Source: Telmatactis stephensoni
Lineage: Eukaryota > Cnidaria > Anthozoa > Actiniaria > Isophelliidae
NCBI GenBank assembly: GCA_029948255.1
Contig: JALIZF010001561.1
Location: forward strand, 231,001 to 295,000
Reading direction: 5' to 3'
DNA: 64,000 bases
The notes beneath the pieces are model-generated. The model was not told where the DNA came from. It made no database searches and saw nothing but the letters and a program-made list of their open reading frames with translations. The translations under genes were made by a program, and so were the position numbers. Shown one piece after another: positions 1 to 11,457 of the stretch. Position 1 is the first letter of the stretch, and each line of letters starts with the position of its first letter.

Positions 1-1345
1 TCATTAGCCGTGCCTAAGCGTGCAGCAACGGAAGCCAATTGGAAGATTGGAAGATTGCCATGCGTGAACTCCGTAATTATATCCGTAATCACTCTCCTTG
101 AGGAAGATGAAAACATAACTGTTTGATTTGGGACTCTACAGGATCATCAAAAGAAGAAAATAGGAATGATCATTTCTTCATGTTCATCATTCATGTATGT
201 TGTATTGTTGAACAAACTCAATTTCACTCTTGTAGTGAAGATAGCATAGCATTTTAGCACTTTTGAATCTTTGAATTTAAGGGGGAAATAAGAAGAGGAG
301 GGAGAGGTATGGACACAGGAAACCTTTTGAAGCGGGGAGAGCATAAAATCAAATACGTTAGATTGGCCCGTGAAAGTGAGAAGGGGAGAGAGAGCAGATG
401 CCCTTTGGCTGGTTATACGGCCACACCTACATTCTACTTTAGATTCGGCTACATTCTACTTTAGGTGGATATAGGGTTGGCCCGTGAAAGTGAGAAGGGG
501 AGAGAGAGCAGATGCCCTTTGGCTGGTTATATGCCCACCTACATTCTACTTTAGGTTTGGCTAAGCGCCACATGTACGGTGCGCTAGCAAACTTTGCCCA
601 TTAGCTGCAACTACTCGTGCTTTCCCGTTCACAAGTTAAAGAAAAAGAATAACAAAACAAACAGACCAACAAACAAAAAACAAACAACAGACAAACAACA
701 GACGCTAATGAGAAATCTTTCGTTTAGGCTTATCCAATATGGCTGCCGTCATATCACATGTAGCCCAGCAAAAGTTCACTTTCGATATTCTGGCTGAGTG
801 ATCACGCACAAAGCAATTATGATTCAAGACGAGGTTCCGGACCAGGGAAACAAAGAAATATATTACGATTAATTCACTGTTTCACTGTCACTCAGTCAGA
901 TTATCGAAAGAGGTTATTCTGTATTTATTGAAAAACTGATAAAGCATAGATCATTAATGTACGGTACTTTTACTGTGCACAGCTGCTTCTTTGTAGAGTG
1001 AGGTGGGGGTTGGGGAAGGACCGGATACTTGGATTAGAGTACTCTGAACACTCCTAAAATTCCTCAGAGGAGTTGCATCTTTTTCCTACCGGTCCGATCT
1101 GGGGGATCTGTAGAGCTTAGTAGGGGTTAATTGGGTGTCGTCTGGCGCTATCTTACCTCAATGTACCTCACTATAATGCCATGTACTAACCGTTCGTCTT
1201 TACTCACCTAACATAAGTAACATACCAGTCAAATTCATTCTCAGGAATTCATCATACCATTCTCAATACCAATCACTTGGACTGGTTATTTTTAAGCAAT
1301 ATAAAACGCGCGCGCATGTCTCTGTACTGTGATATAAACACGATG
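1..1345. repeat. Duplicated 5' flank of the vWA gene family (left copy)
   Basis: This stretch aligns with 9935-11335, the sequence just upstream of gene A's start. Shared blocks include CATTAGCCG at the left end, GGAAGATTGCCATGCGTGA, GCATAAAATC, the GTGAGAAGG...CCCTTTGGCTGGTTATACGGCCACACC block, and a nearly identical run at about 1030-1340 (11015-11330). Since 9935 lies about 70 bases upstream of gene A's ATG, base 1 should lie about 70-100 bases upstream of another family member outside the window. A direct repeat of about 110 bases (about 363-460 and 473-555) lies inside this copy. Confidence 0.85.
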
Positions 1346-1349
1346 GAAG

Positions 1350-1715
1350 ATGCAGAGTCGTTCTACTCGTAACAGTTCTGCTTTTGACCTAATGATACCT
1401 AAGTGCCGAACTAAACTTTTTCAAACTAGTTATTTTAACCGTTTACCTAAGCTTTGGAATAACCTTCCTGTTTCTCTACGCTCTTGTAACTCTCTTAAGC
1501 AATTTAAAACACAGTTAATTGCTTATTATACTAATGCTCTTAAGACTGCCTTTGATATTAACACTTTTAACACTTCGAAATCCATCTAACAGTGAAAAAA
1601 CAAAGACGCGCTGCAGATCTAGACTGGTTTGCCTACGGCAACCAGTAAATGGGATTTTGTTAATCGGGAATGTAGCCATATCACTGAAAACGTGTTTGGG
1701 TTCCCTGTGGTTGGC
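1350..1715 (+). mobile_element. 3' end of a LINE ORF2, 5'-truncated
   Basis: The reading frame 1350-1589 ends in a motif (SYFNRLPKLWNNLPVSLR, then SLKQFKTQL) typical of the extreme C-terminus of jockey/CR1-type non-LTR retrotransposon ORF2 proteins. A short 3' region follows to about 1700 (GACTGGTTTGCCTACGGCAA, which is itself partly palindromic). No reverse transcriptase domain remains. The fragment interrupts the left half of a foldback sequence that is intact at 11,311-11,457. Confidence 0.6.
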
Positions 1716-2973
1716 GTGACAGTACTTGTTTGACGCACAAATGTAGATGTGCTCATGGTTTGGAATGTCGTGTTACTCCTCTATTATCATCCCTCTTATT
1801 GGCTCAAAAGTACCCATCAGGCAATGCGTCAAAGCCTCGTCAAACATATTTTGCAAACTGTCAGACAATTAAAACTAGACGCACACGTGCGTTCACTCGT
1901 GCCCCGGGAGCCCTTCAGTGACCGGCCCCGTTCGTACTCTTCCCCGAGCCGTTTCACGCATTCTTCACTTAACCGTAACATAATATAGACCTTTTTTGAC
2001 CTTTTCAAAGAATATCTGATTAGTCAATTTGTCTGTCAGCAGCTTAGTGTTTGCCTTTATCCCAACATGCAAAAATATACCAGTTTATTCAACTTTTTAT
2101 TTCACTATATATCTCAATTGTTTGCTGTAAAGACTTCTACAACGACGTTTTTGACACAATAACAAATCGTGTATTTTTTCGGCGTTCATGTTTCAGATGT
2201 TTTATCTATTACGTGACCAAACGCATCAGGTCAAATAGAGCCTTGATTCCATGAAAATATATAAATAAATTGTCTGGCCAGAATTGTGTTAAAATTCATT
2301 ACAAAAACGTCTCAAGATCTCTTGAATTCTTGAATGAAAAATATAATTGACTTGCTTCTATATGCGTTCGTTTAGCAACATGTAGGGTGAGAAATTCGTA
2401 GATTTCCAGCTCAAAGGAATTGCTACGAGTCGCGAGAGCTTCAGTTTTCAAGTACTCCATCGGAGTTCGATATTTGTTCAAAGTATTGGAGATCAAGCTC
2501 AAAATAACAGCCCATTCTGAAGCTCTTATAAGTGTCTAGGTATATCTCGAGTTAAAAGCTCCATTTTCTATTGTCTCACTGCTGGAAAAGCCTGTCTTTG
2601 AAAGCCATTTTTTGGGCTGTCCGCCATCTTGCATTCCTAAAGTTCCTGACTGGCGTTCACTTCGAAGACCTTCGAAGAGTTCGCACTCGCTCAAAGGTGA
2701 TGAATGAAGGGCATTGTTTCTTGCTCTCTGAACCAATCAGGAGCTTTAACACGTGACCGATTGCGCAAGAAAGGCCTCTTCTGGTGACGAACAGAGAAAA
2801 AAAAAAAAAAAACATTTGCATTTTATAACTCGTTCCCGGCCTAAAGGCCTGGGCACGAGTAAATATCAGTATCATGATACTTTATTATAAAGTGCCCTCC
2901 TATATAAAACATACAATCTTATAAGCAAAATCCATTTCTATCAAATTAAATGATTGAATACATAGAAACTTGC
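1716..2973. other. Intergenic, no gene seen; LINE-tail-like motifs
   Basis: I see no supportable gene. At 1871-1905 there is an ACTAGACGCAC...GTGCGTTCACTCGTGCCC motif, and at 2829-2864 a CGTTCCCGGCCTAAAGGCCTGGGCACGAGTAA motif. Both recur elsewhere (38,331-38,370 and 40,114-40,146) and look like the two strands of one interspersed repeat tail with a small hairpin. A poly-A run lies at about 2793-2811. Confidence 0.5.
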
Positions 2974-3588
2974 CAAGCGAAGCTATTGTTCTAAATCACT
3001 GGAGACGGAAGTCCGTAAACACGATGTAACTTTTCTTGTAGCATTGCGCGGCTCAAGGACAGAACTGTACCGACCAAGTTGCAAAAAGCACAAAAGCTGC
3101 ACGCAAGTTAAAGTCTGTATCGTACACACGATGCAAATTTTCTCTGCATCGTTGCACGCAACACCATGTTGCACCGTGCGCCTTGCAGTGTTGTGCACGA
3201 GATGATGCAGAAACAAATTTGCAGACATAAAACTCGATCCGCCGCACACCTTGAGAAACTGTGTGAGGAATTGGCACGCGAGGCACTTTTCTCACCGTGT
3301 GCTCTTTTTTGTTTGACATTTTTGGCCTCGCGTAGCCAAAGATGCAACGTCTGCGGCGAAAAATCGTCTGATCTAAGTGCCTCGCTTGGCATGCAGTTTC
3401 CTCACGCAGTTGCTCAACGTGTGCGGCGGGCTTAAACCTACAACTGTTGTGCGCGGCTGTTGCAGGGGTGATCACACGGTGCAGCTCTGTTTTACAGAAA
3501 TGTCGCAGAAAAAAGTCGCAAGAAACGTTGCATCGTGTGTCAAGGCTTTTAAGTCGGCTTGATTCTAACAATAGCCGCTGCACTGGCC
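2974..3588. mobile_element. Foldback/MITE element, CACGATGCAAC family
   Basis: The outer arms are imperfect inverted repeats: GCGAAGCTATTGTTCTAA near 2977 pairs with the complement of CAATAGCCGCTGC near 3570, followed inward by CACGATGTAAC against GTTGCATCGTG. The interior holds further nested copies of GTTGCACGCAAC-type palindromes. Long frames on both strands here are artefacts of the symmetry. Relatives are at about 3960-4135, 29,301-29,589 and 52,483-52,843. Confidence 0.7.
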
Positions 3589-3658
3589 GATCTATTGTAA
3601 AACAAAAACATGCATGATATAATAATCCTAACTACATCAAACAACCCTGGCGTTATGA

Positions 3659-6600
3659 TTATTCAACTACAATAAGTTGTACAGGTATCGAACTTCTCTC
3701 GGCACCGCTGTTCAAAGATATTGATACAAAGGCGGTGTCACCAGCTCCTACAGTTGCACCAGGAGGAGTTTGGAAAGAGACAGGAAAAAACATTGTACGT
3801 TTTGCTCTGACAGTACGTCTGAATCTGGTCTGGAGTGAGGCGTAGCCCAGCTTGTCTTTGACTTGAATGTCTACCACCTTAAATAAATGAAAGATAACCT
3901 TTTCAATTGGTAATCACTCCACACACTTCTGCCAGTTACATCCAGCTACTGTTCGCTACTGAACAATTAGCTACAATTACGTCCAGTATGAACCTTAAAT
4001 CTGAAACAGTTGCACGCAACGTTGTGCCCAACTGTCGCAGGGACGTGATGGACACAGGCACGGTGCAATTCTATGTTGCGCGCAATATTGGAGAAAAAAG
4101 TTGCATCGTGTTTGCTGGCCTGAAGGCACGAGTAGTCAATCAAAAAAATCATATGCACCCACCTTATCCACTGGTGCAGCGTTGTACATTTGGAACGTTA
4201 CAGTAGAATTGCGTCCTCGACGTAAGGTAAAGTCGTCATCAGATCGCAATACTCGTAGTAGGATGTGTTTAGGCTCGATTATGTTACGAGAAATACGTTC
4301 AAAGGCGTTGCCAGCTTTGGTGGTTCCTTTGATTTTCAGCTTGAAGGGTCGGGAGGGTGGAGTGATTGTGGCCACATAACGCATTCCTTGAGCGTCTGGT
4401 GTCAGAGAGACATTTCTGATGTGTTGGCCATATTTGGTGATGAGTTCTAGAACGACTGTGTTTTTGCGGACTTTGTGATATCCTGCTATCGTCAATACCA
4501 GTTTAGTTTGTTCACCTGTAAAGTAAAATGCATAGTGTCACGTTGAAATCGCTGTATCTTCACAAACACGAACAACTTTAAAATTTCAATGTACAGCCTA
4601 TTCAATGACGGATGTATCTTTTCAACAAAACATCAATGGATCTCTTAGAATAGTGGTCATCACAATCAATCGCTTCAATCGATTAATTGAGTCTTTGTTG
4701 CTATATATAAATACAGCACATGCAACATACACAGACTCAGTAATGTACTAACTCAATAGCAATACTTGTTGTTTCACTGGTGACATAAGCATAAGCACAA
4801 GCAACATACACAGACGACTAAGTAATGTATTACTCATTAGCAGTGCTTGTCTTTCTTACATCTCATATCAGACCAGAATTGTAGCACTGCAGTCTTAATA
4901 TATTGCTTGTTCTTGTGCGTACTAGACTACTTCACATTCTTAAAGTCAATTTTCCCAGTCAATACACCCCATAAAGTCAATTTTGTTGACATCCCTTACC
5001 AATGAGAGGATCAGAAATAGGCACTTCAGCTCGAGCTGGACGACGAATCTCAAATACAAAATAGTACTCAAAATCGATGTTGGTGTCGCTGCTTGACTTA
5101 ACATAGTATTCGTGTTTGCCGGCAGAGCCTGGGACGAATAAGGTCCAGGTACCAACTCTAGGCTTTGTAATCTCATAGACGGTAACTTTAGACATCGAGA
5201 GTTTTCCAGTGGTATTCTTGGCTCCTAGAATAAAGGATTGCCTATATATTAGATTTCTGATTACAGTACACAAGCATAGATGACGTACAATTAATGAATC
5301 GTACCTCCGATTGGTTGAAATGTTTCGATGAATTAATTAATATTATATAAAACAAGTAGACTCCATTTTTTTCGTGAGTAAGAACAAAAGTAATAATAAT
5401 AATAATAATAATAATAATATATACTTATATAGCGCATATACAATCCTGATCTATGCGCTTAAACTTTACAAATTATAACTTTGTTTGAAAAGTAGAGTTT
5501 TAAGAGATGACTTAAATGAGTCCAGATCAGTTGCATTTCTCAAAGAGGACGGAAGAGAGTTCCATAGTTCAGGTGCACAGGCAGAAAAAGAACGATAACC
5601 ATAGGTTTTCATATTGTAGCTGTGGTGATTAAGTAAAACTTCAGAGGAAGAGCGGAGACGTCTTGACGGTTTGTAGAGTGAAATCATGTCAGAAATGTAG
5701 GATGGAGCTATGTGGTGAATTGCTTTGAATGTAAACATGAGAATCTTGAATTTTATGCGTTCAGATACAGGTAGCCAGTGTAAGTCAATCAGGATTGGAG
5801 TGATGTGATCAGATTTACGTGATAAAGTGATTATTCGAGCGGCAGCATTTTGTACTGATTGTATTTTTGAGATCAAACATTTGGGAAGGCCAAAGAGAAG
5901 ACTGTTGCAATTATCGATCTTGGAAGTTACAAAAGCATGAATTAAAGATTCCGTTGTTTTGACGGAAAGGTATTTTCTGATCTTAGCAATATTCCGGAGG
6001 TGATAGAAGGCGTTTTTACATACACTGTTGACTTGAGGGACCATAGACATTGTGGAATCAAAAATTACTCCAATGTTTCTTGCCTTGGCAGAAGGTTTAA
6101 GAATGTCATTAGCAAATTGAATGGTTGGTATGGATGTCAGGGTGGTTGTTTTTGAATGAAGAAAGAGCAGTTCAGTTTTATCAGTGTTTAATTTTAGTTT
6201 ATTTATCGTCATCCATTCGGCAATATCATTAAGACAGTTTTCAATTCTGGTGGTAGTTTGGGTGATGTCAGCATCATCATTGTTAGAAAAAGGTATGTAA
6301 AGTTGTGTGTCATCTGCATAAAGATGGTACAACATGTTATGATGGCGAAGAATATTGGCAACAGGAGAAGTATACAGAAGATATAACATTGGGCCCAGAA
6401 CGGAACCTTGAGGAACACCACAGTCTAATTCCAGTGTATCAGAATTTGCATCATCTAGCGAAACGAACTGAGAACGTTCAGAAAGGTATGATTTAAACCA
6501 GTTAAGGGCATTGCCACGAATTCCAAATTTAGTTTGAAGACGGTTTAGAAGGATATCATGATCTACGGTGTCAAAAGCAGCGGACAGATCAAGCAAAAGC

Positions 6601-9600
6601 AGTACAACACATTTACGTTTATCAATTGATTGTAGAATGTCGTTTTGAACACGGACGCGCGTCACGCCACTTAGCTTCGCCCCGTGTGGTACCTTTTGGT
6701 CTTACCACATTTTGACGTCATCTGTGCACTATTACAGTACAGTCGCAGGGAAAAATGGAATGTATTAGTTAAAAACTCGTCAGGAAAGCGCGTGTTAAAA
6801 ATAGCGCCAAGTTTACCTGAAGGGTCTGTCAAAGCGATTGCTCCTCCCTGGTTAGAGCGTTCCGTTGTGATACAAACAGACATCTTTTCAATTGAGTCAT
6901 CTATCTTTATGCTGTATCTCCTATCTTCAACAGATTTCTTTTTCATCAAGTCATCATTCTTAATTCTGTGCCTCCGAATACCTCCAAAAGGTATCTTTTT
7001 AATCATCAAATCATCCATCATAACACTGTATCTCCGACCTCTAGCATGAACTCTGCGCTTCTTACGGTTGGAAATATTAGAACCAGAACTAATGATGTTG
7101 GAACCACCCAAAACGCTTCCGGTAAAGCCAGTTAGCTGTTCCAGTTCATTGTAGTTAGAAAGCCTTAAAAGTTGGCCAGAAGTAGCTTCTGCAATTTCTT
7201 GGAAAGGGTGATGTTCTAATCCACAGTGTCCTGCAAGAAATTGATGTGGGCGTACAATTTTATTGTAACAGTTAAAACGAGAGGAATTTAGGAATTTAGG
7301 TAACATGGTATTTTTTTATTTCGACCACCATCCGGCAGTCATCATCAGATGATGAAGAAGTAAAAAGTTTTTAAGTTCAGGTTGTGCAGCCCTTGAAACT
7401 CTTTTTTTAAAAACTAGTGTATACTAGTGTATATTTTCACGCGAGTTGAATTATGCGGACTCGTGATGTTTTGCGTTGAGTGGGAACGGATTTGCGATTG
7501 TCAAAGTTTGTTTTTCTTGGGAATTAAAATTGGCGATTTTCATCCGTATCACAATCAATCAATTATCAGCTTCCTCGGTAGTGAAATTTCTGTAGGTTGT
7601 TTTTAACGTAATTTGATCGTTTAATTTGTTTTGCAGAAGACACGAGGTTTTGGCGCACGTTAATATGGCTATTTCAAAAAAGGTTGACGGGGCGAATGGC
7701 GAATGGCAATCGCGGGATGAATTGGTGATTGCACGACCGAAAAGAAATTTAGAACAACAAGAATTGCTTCATTTTCATAAACTTAATACCCAAGCAATGC
7801 CGGTACCATGCAATAAAGACCTTATTGGACAAAGTGCTCGATAGGCGATTCATATCTCCGCGCCGGATAGCGGTCTAATAGCATGACCACAGTCCCTTTC
7901 GGTAGTGCAATCACCAATCGACGATTCCCATTCCCGTCCGCCCCGTCAACCTTTTTTGGAATAGCTATATACACTTTGGCGCCGTGGATACTAATAGATC
8001 TTATATAGGGGAATACTCCGAGATTAAAAATATATTTCTTTTACAGACAATCTTTTTGCAAATAGAAAAATACGATTACTGAAACTTTATGACCTCACTA
8101 GCTTATATCATTCTACCTGTAGTGAAAAAGTTAATCGTGGCTCCCAAATATTTGGCCATTGATTTCACCTCTTCCACATTTGACGGAGTGGCATCTTTTG
8201 CTGAGGCGTCGGTGAAAACGTACAGCGGTGATCCCCAATCAGGCTCGGCATACAGCGCATTCAGCATGCCCTTGAATGTGAGCTCGGCACAGTCTCCACC
8301 TCCAGTGGCTGTCAGTTGATTGATGGCCTCGACGAACTCTGCGCCTTGGGTATTGTTTTTGACAGTCACAGGTCCTGTTGCTGTTGATGAAAAATACCTA
8401 GTTAGTTCCATGCATTGAAGTAATACCTTCACATTTCTTTTGGTTTTCCTGGCCTTTTCTGCCTTTTGTCTTTCTTTTGGCGGAAGCCTTACTTTTCAAA
8501 GAATGTCAACGAATACTGATTTAGCTATAGGAAGCCACACATTTCTTGGTATAGGGGAGGGGGGAAGGGGAAAGGAAACAAGGGCCCTCCCGCCCTTTGC
8601 ATCCTTATCCAATCCCAAGTTCCAAGTCCCACTTTCCTCCTTCCTTCCTCCTCCTCCTTAATTCTTCCTCATCCCCCCCCCCCCCCCCCCCCCCCCATCA
8701 CAATGGCCCCATCACGATGGCCGGCCGTACAGGCTAACATGTTCAGAGTTTTGATCTAAAATAGGGTTTATAGCTTTTGATCAGTTTAATACAGGGTGCG
8801 TTTTTAGAAATAAAAAATGCCTTTTTGTTTTAAAACAGAGTAGACCAGAGTAGGAAGTACATCTCCACCCAAATTTTTGGGGAGCATCCCCCGGGGCTGA
8901 GCATGCAAAAATCGCTCTGACATCCCGCCAAATCCAAAAATATTTGCCCGATTTCATATAAATATCATAAGATATACTTACAGGGATCATTGAAGGGCGA
9001 TAAAATGTACCTCACGGGGTTCTTTCTGGGATAGTTGATAACATCCACTGCTATACGCTTTGCAGCGTCAATGTCATCACTCATGCTTCCCGTGTCATCA
9101 ATAGCAAACATCAGCGTTACATCTCCCATGACAGCCATGAACTCATCGAATTGTGTAGGACCCAAGGACAATTTGAGATCGTCTATGAAGCTCGACCCTT
9201 GGTTTGCAGAGCGTTTTGGTCTTGAAGAAGCTGTGGCATTTCTTAGCAAGAAAAATGCCTCCCCAAGTCTGTGTCTACAAAATTGAAACATCCTTTTCCC
9301 CGCAGCAAGTTTGATTGTATTTTTAATGTCCTGGAGTTTTTGCGACGAGTATTTCAACCATCTTTGTGCAGCTTTGGCATCAGCGACACCACGTTCTACC
9401 GCTGTCAAAGCTTCTAGAAACTTGTTGGAAGGGGTAGCACGAGCTTTGTAAGTCTTGTTTTGATGGACGAAGGTTAGTTTTGTTTTCGGCTTGGATCTTC
9501 TTATGCTGCCAGATACAAGTAGCGAAGAGCTTTCCCATCCACGAAATCCATATTCGCTGTCCATTCGATCGTCTACGTCTGGGACCATCGGACCCATTTC

Positions 9601-9864
9601 TCCTTTTAGCGAACCTTTTTCTCTTTTTAACGCCTTCTTGAAATATTTATACTTAGCTTTGCCCTTACGAACGCCTATTGGCCTCGGGTCTCCTGGCAAC
9701 ACTTGCAATTGAGGCTTCTGAATTTGGACTGTTCTTTGCGTTCCTCCGGAATACTTCATCAGGCAACTACGAGCGTAATTCATGACAGAGAAATCCAGTG
9801 GAGAGACAAAGTTGGTAAAGATGAGCACAAGGCCCAGAACTGCTGTCACTTTGACGAACGACAT
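3659..9864 (-). CDS. Gene A: secreted vWA (hemicentin/VWA7-like) protein
   Basis: Six exons on the minus strand: 9864-8982, 8380-8117, 7230-6817, 5224-5000, 4515-4163 and 3877-3659. All junctions are GT-AG, phases match (1,1,1,1,0), and the sum is 2358 bases (785 codons plus TAA). Residues 1 to about 22 form a signal peptide. A basic linker follows, then an RPKR furin-type site (about 215-218). The vWA domain starts near 246 with MIDAS DDTGSM and continues in exon 2 with GGGDC and [10 protein letters not shown], which closely resembles the head of hemicentins and VWA7. Exon 4 carries the hemicentin-like VGTW...IDF domain. Exons 5-6 add a beta-rich C-terminal domain that I cannot name. The product is probably an extracellular matrix or adhesion protein. 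Oddities are an expanded exon 3, an extra intron relative to gene B, and a LINE in intron 3. The family call is firm; the exact function is unknown. Confidence 0.85.
3878..4162 (-). other. Gene A intron 5, absent from gene B, with MITE-like content
   Basis: GT (donor GTGGGT) to AG (TTATTTAAG) intron in phase 0, between ...NAAPVDK and [12 protein letters not shown]. Gene B reads straight through the homologous point (NAAASPKLKINVKDRLG). About half of the intron (roughly 3960-4135) matches the CACGATGCAAC foldback family (TTGCGCGCAATATTGG, then AAAAAGTTGCATCGTG), best compared with 29,550-29,589. Confidence 0.7.
5390..6670 (-). mobile_element. CR1/L2-like LINE, 5'-truncated, RT frame open
   Basis: Non-LTR retrotransposon fragment in intron 3 of gene A, in the same orientation as the gene. 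An uninterrupted frame of about 399 codons (6665-5466) starts inside the reverse transcriptase domain. It has [23 protein letters not shown] and the catalytic YADD (in [12 protein letters not shown]). It ends with a [10 protein letters not shown]...[10 protein letters not shown] tail typical of CR1/L2-type ORF2. The 3' end is GCGCTATATAAGT followed by an ATT repeat (the plus-strand AAT run at 5395-5420). The endonuclease and the N-terminal part of the RT are missing, so the copy is not autonomous. The open frame suggests a fairly recent insertion. Confidence 0.85.
6817..7230 (-). CDS. Gene A exon 3 with an in-frame repeat expansion
   Basis: The exon closes the vWA domain ([18 protein letters not shown]) and then encodes three diverged copies of a motif of about 18-20 residues: [28 protein letters not shown] and [13 protein letters not shown]. 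Gene B has one copy ([13 protein letters not shown]) at this place and its exon is 111 bases (37 codons) shorter. The DNA copies occupy about 6881-7045. The copies alternate basic (RR) and acidic (DD) clusters. Splice sites are TTGCAG|GACAC and TTCAG|GTAAAC. Confidence 0.85.
7650..7984. mobile_element. Foldback MITE in gene A intron 2
   Basis: The arms pair well: TAATATGGCTATTTCAAAAA...GGTTGACGGGGCG near 7661-7696 against CGCCCCGTCAACC...TTTTTTGGAATAGCTATAT near 7941-7970. GGTGATTGCACGACCGAAA and TTTCGGTAGTGCAATCACC also pair. The 72-codon plus-strand frame across it is a by-product. Confidence 0.75.
8673..8696. repeat. Poly-C/poly-G run in gene A intron 1
   Basis: A run of 24 C on the plus strand, preceded by a CCTCCTT-rich tract (8637-8670). 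It is likely to be length-unstable and a source of assembly error. Similar C runs occur at 32,310-32,327 and 47,639-47,657. Confidence 0.9.
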
Positions 9865-9894
9865 TCTTGCATCTGATCGATGGTAGGACTCGCT

Positions 9895-9908
9895 ACCAAT
9901 ATATAACC
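9895..9908 (-). promoter_or_regulatory. Possible TATA box of gene A
   Basis: On the minus strand GGTTATATATTGG lies about 35-45 bases upstream of gene A's ATG (9864). That would place transcription start at about 9872, with a very short leader. This is inferred from spacing only. Confidence 0.45.
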
Positions 9909-9934
9909 TTGAATGAAACGGAAGTTGCTATACG

Positions 9935-11335
9935 TCATTAGCCGCGCCAAAGTGTTATCATGACAGCACGGAAGCCTGTTAGCGGAAGATTGCCATGCGT
10001 GAGCGCCGTAATAGTATCCGTAAATCACTTCCTTTGAGGAAAATGAAAACATTTCACTATTTTGGAGCTGAAAAGGAGTCTGTGCAGACATTTTAACACT
10101 TTGAATTTAAGGGAAATATGAAGAGGAAGGGGAAGTGTGGACAATGGAAACCTGGCTTGTTATTGTTTGATATTTCAAGCGAGTAAAGCATAAAATCGAT
10201 AGATTTCCGTTGGCCTCTCAGAAAGTACTGCAATAATGACCATATTACAAATTTTGAGTAGTAGACTCGCAAAATTGGTAAAACTGGTTTTTAAGTGAAG
10301 TCTCATGCAAGTAAAAATGTCACAATAATAATATTGCCCGGCAACAAAGTTTGCCAATTATTCAGTGTAATGTACTCTATCTAAAATAATTCGATACTGT
10401 CTACCCCAGCTTGTGTCTAGACTCTGATTTAGGTGGATATAGGGTTGGTCCGTGAAAGTGAGAAGGAGAGATAGAGAGAAGATACCCTTTGGCTGGTTAT
10501 ACGGCCACACCTGCATTCTATTTTAGGTTTGGCTAAGCGCCACATGTGCGTTAGGTGACATTCCATGCATCCACGCTAACAAACTTTGCCCATTAGCTGC
10601 AACTACTCGTTCACAAGTTAAAGAAAAAGAATAACAAAACAAACAAACAAACAACAGACACTTATGAGAAATCTTTCGTTTAGGTTTATCCAATATGGCT
10701 GCCGTCACATCACATGTAGCCCAGCAAAAGTTCACTTTCGATAATCTGACTGAGTGATCACGCACAAAGCAATTCAAGACGAGTCTCCGGGGAAACAAAG
10801 AAATATATTCGGATTACTTCACTGTTTCCCCGGAGCCTCGTGCGTCTTAGCTTGAGTTTCAAGTGCGTTATCACTCAGTCAGATTATCGAAAGAGGTTAG
10901 TCTGTATTTATTGAAAAACTGATAAAGCATCGATCATTAATGTACAGTACTTTTACTGTGCACAGCTGCTTCTTTGTAGAGTGGGGTGGGGGTGGGGTGG
11001 GGAAGGGTTTGGATACTTTACTTGGATTAGAGTACTCTGAACACTCCTAAAATTCCTCAGAGGAGTTGCATCTTTTTCCTACCGGTCCGATCTGGGGGAT
11101 CTATAGAGCTTAGTAGGGGTTAATTGGGTGTCGTCTGGCGCTATCTTACCTCAATGTACCTCACTATAATGCCATGTACTAACCGTTCGTCTTTACTCAC
11201 CTAACATAAGTAACATACCAGTCAAATTCATTCTCAAGAATTCATCATACCATTCACAATACTAATCATTTGGACTGGTTATATTTAAGCAATATACAAC
11301 GCGCGCGCATATGTCTCTGTACTGTGATATAAACA
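9935..11335. repeat. Duplicated 5' flank of the vWA gene family (right copy)
   Basis: Upstream flank of gene A, matching 1-1345. Similarity is weaker near the gene and nearly exact at the distal end (11,030-11,330). I see no coding gene in it. Confidence 0.85.
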
Positions 11336-11457
11336 CGATAGAAGATGTAGAGCAAGAGAAAAGCAAGCTTAGGAATACGAGGCGTAGCCGAGTGTTTCTC
11401 TTGCTTTTCGAGTGCTCTACATCTTCCAGAGTGTATATATCACAGTACAGAGACATA
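11311..11457. mobile_element. Short foldback element
   Basis: TGTCTCTGTACTGTGATAT and GAAGATGTAGAGCA on the left pair with TGCTCTACATCTTCC and ATATCACAGTACAGAGACA on the right, with AAGCAAG/CTTGCTT near the loop. A single arm with the same ends survives at 1316-1350, where LINE sequence cuts it. Confidence 0.75.

Noticed and set aside
3053..3583. 176-codon minus-strand frame with many cysteines
   Set aside because: It lies wholly inside a foldback element with matching frames on the other strand, has no domain similarity, and starts downstream of gene A's stop.
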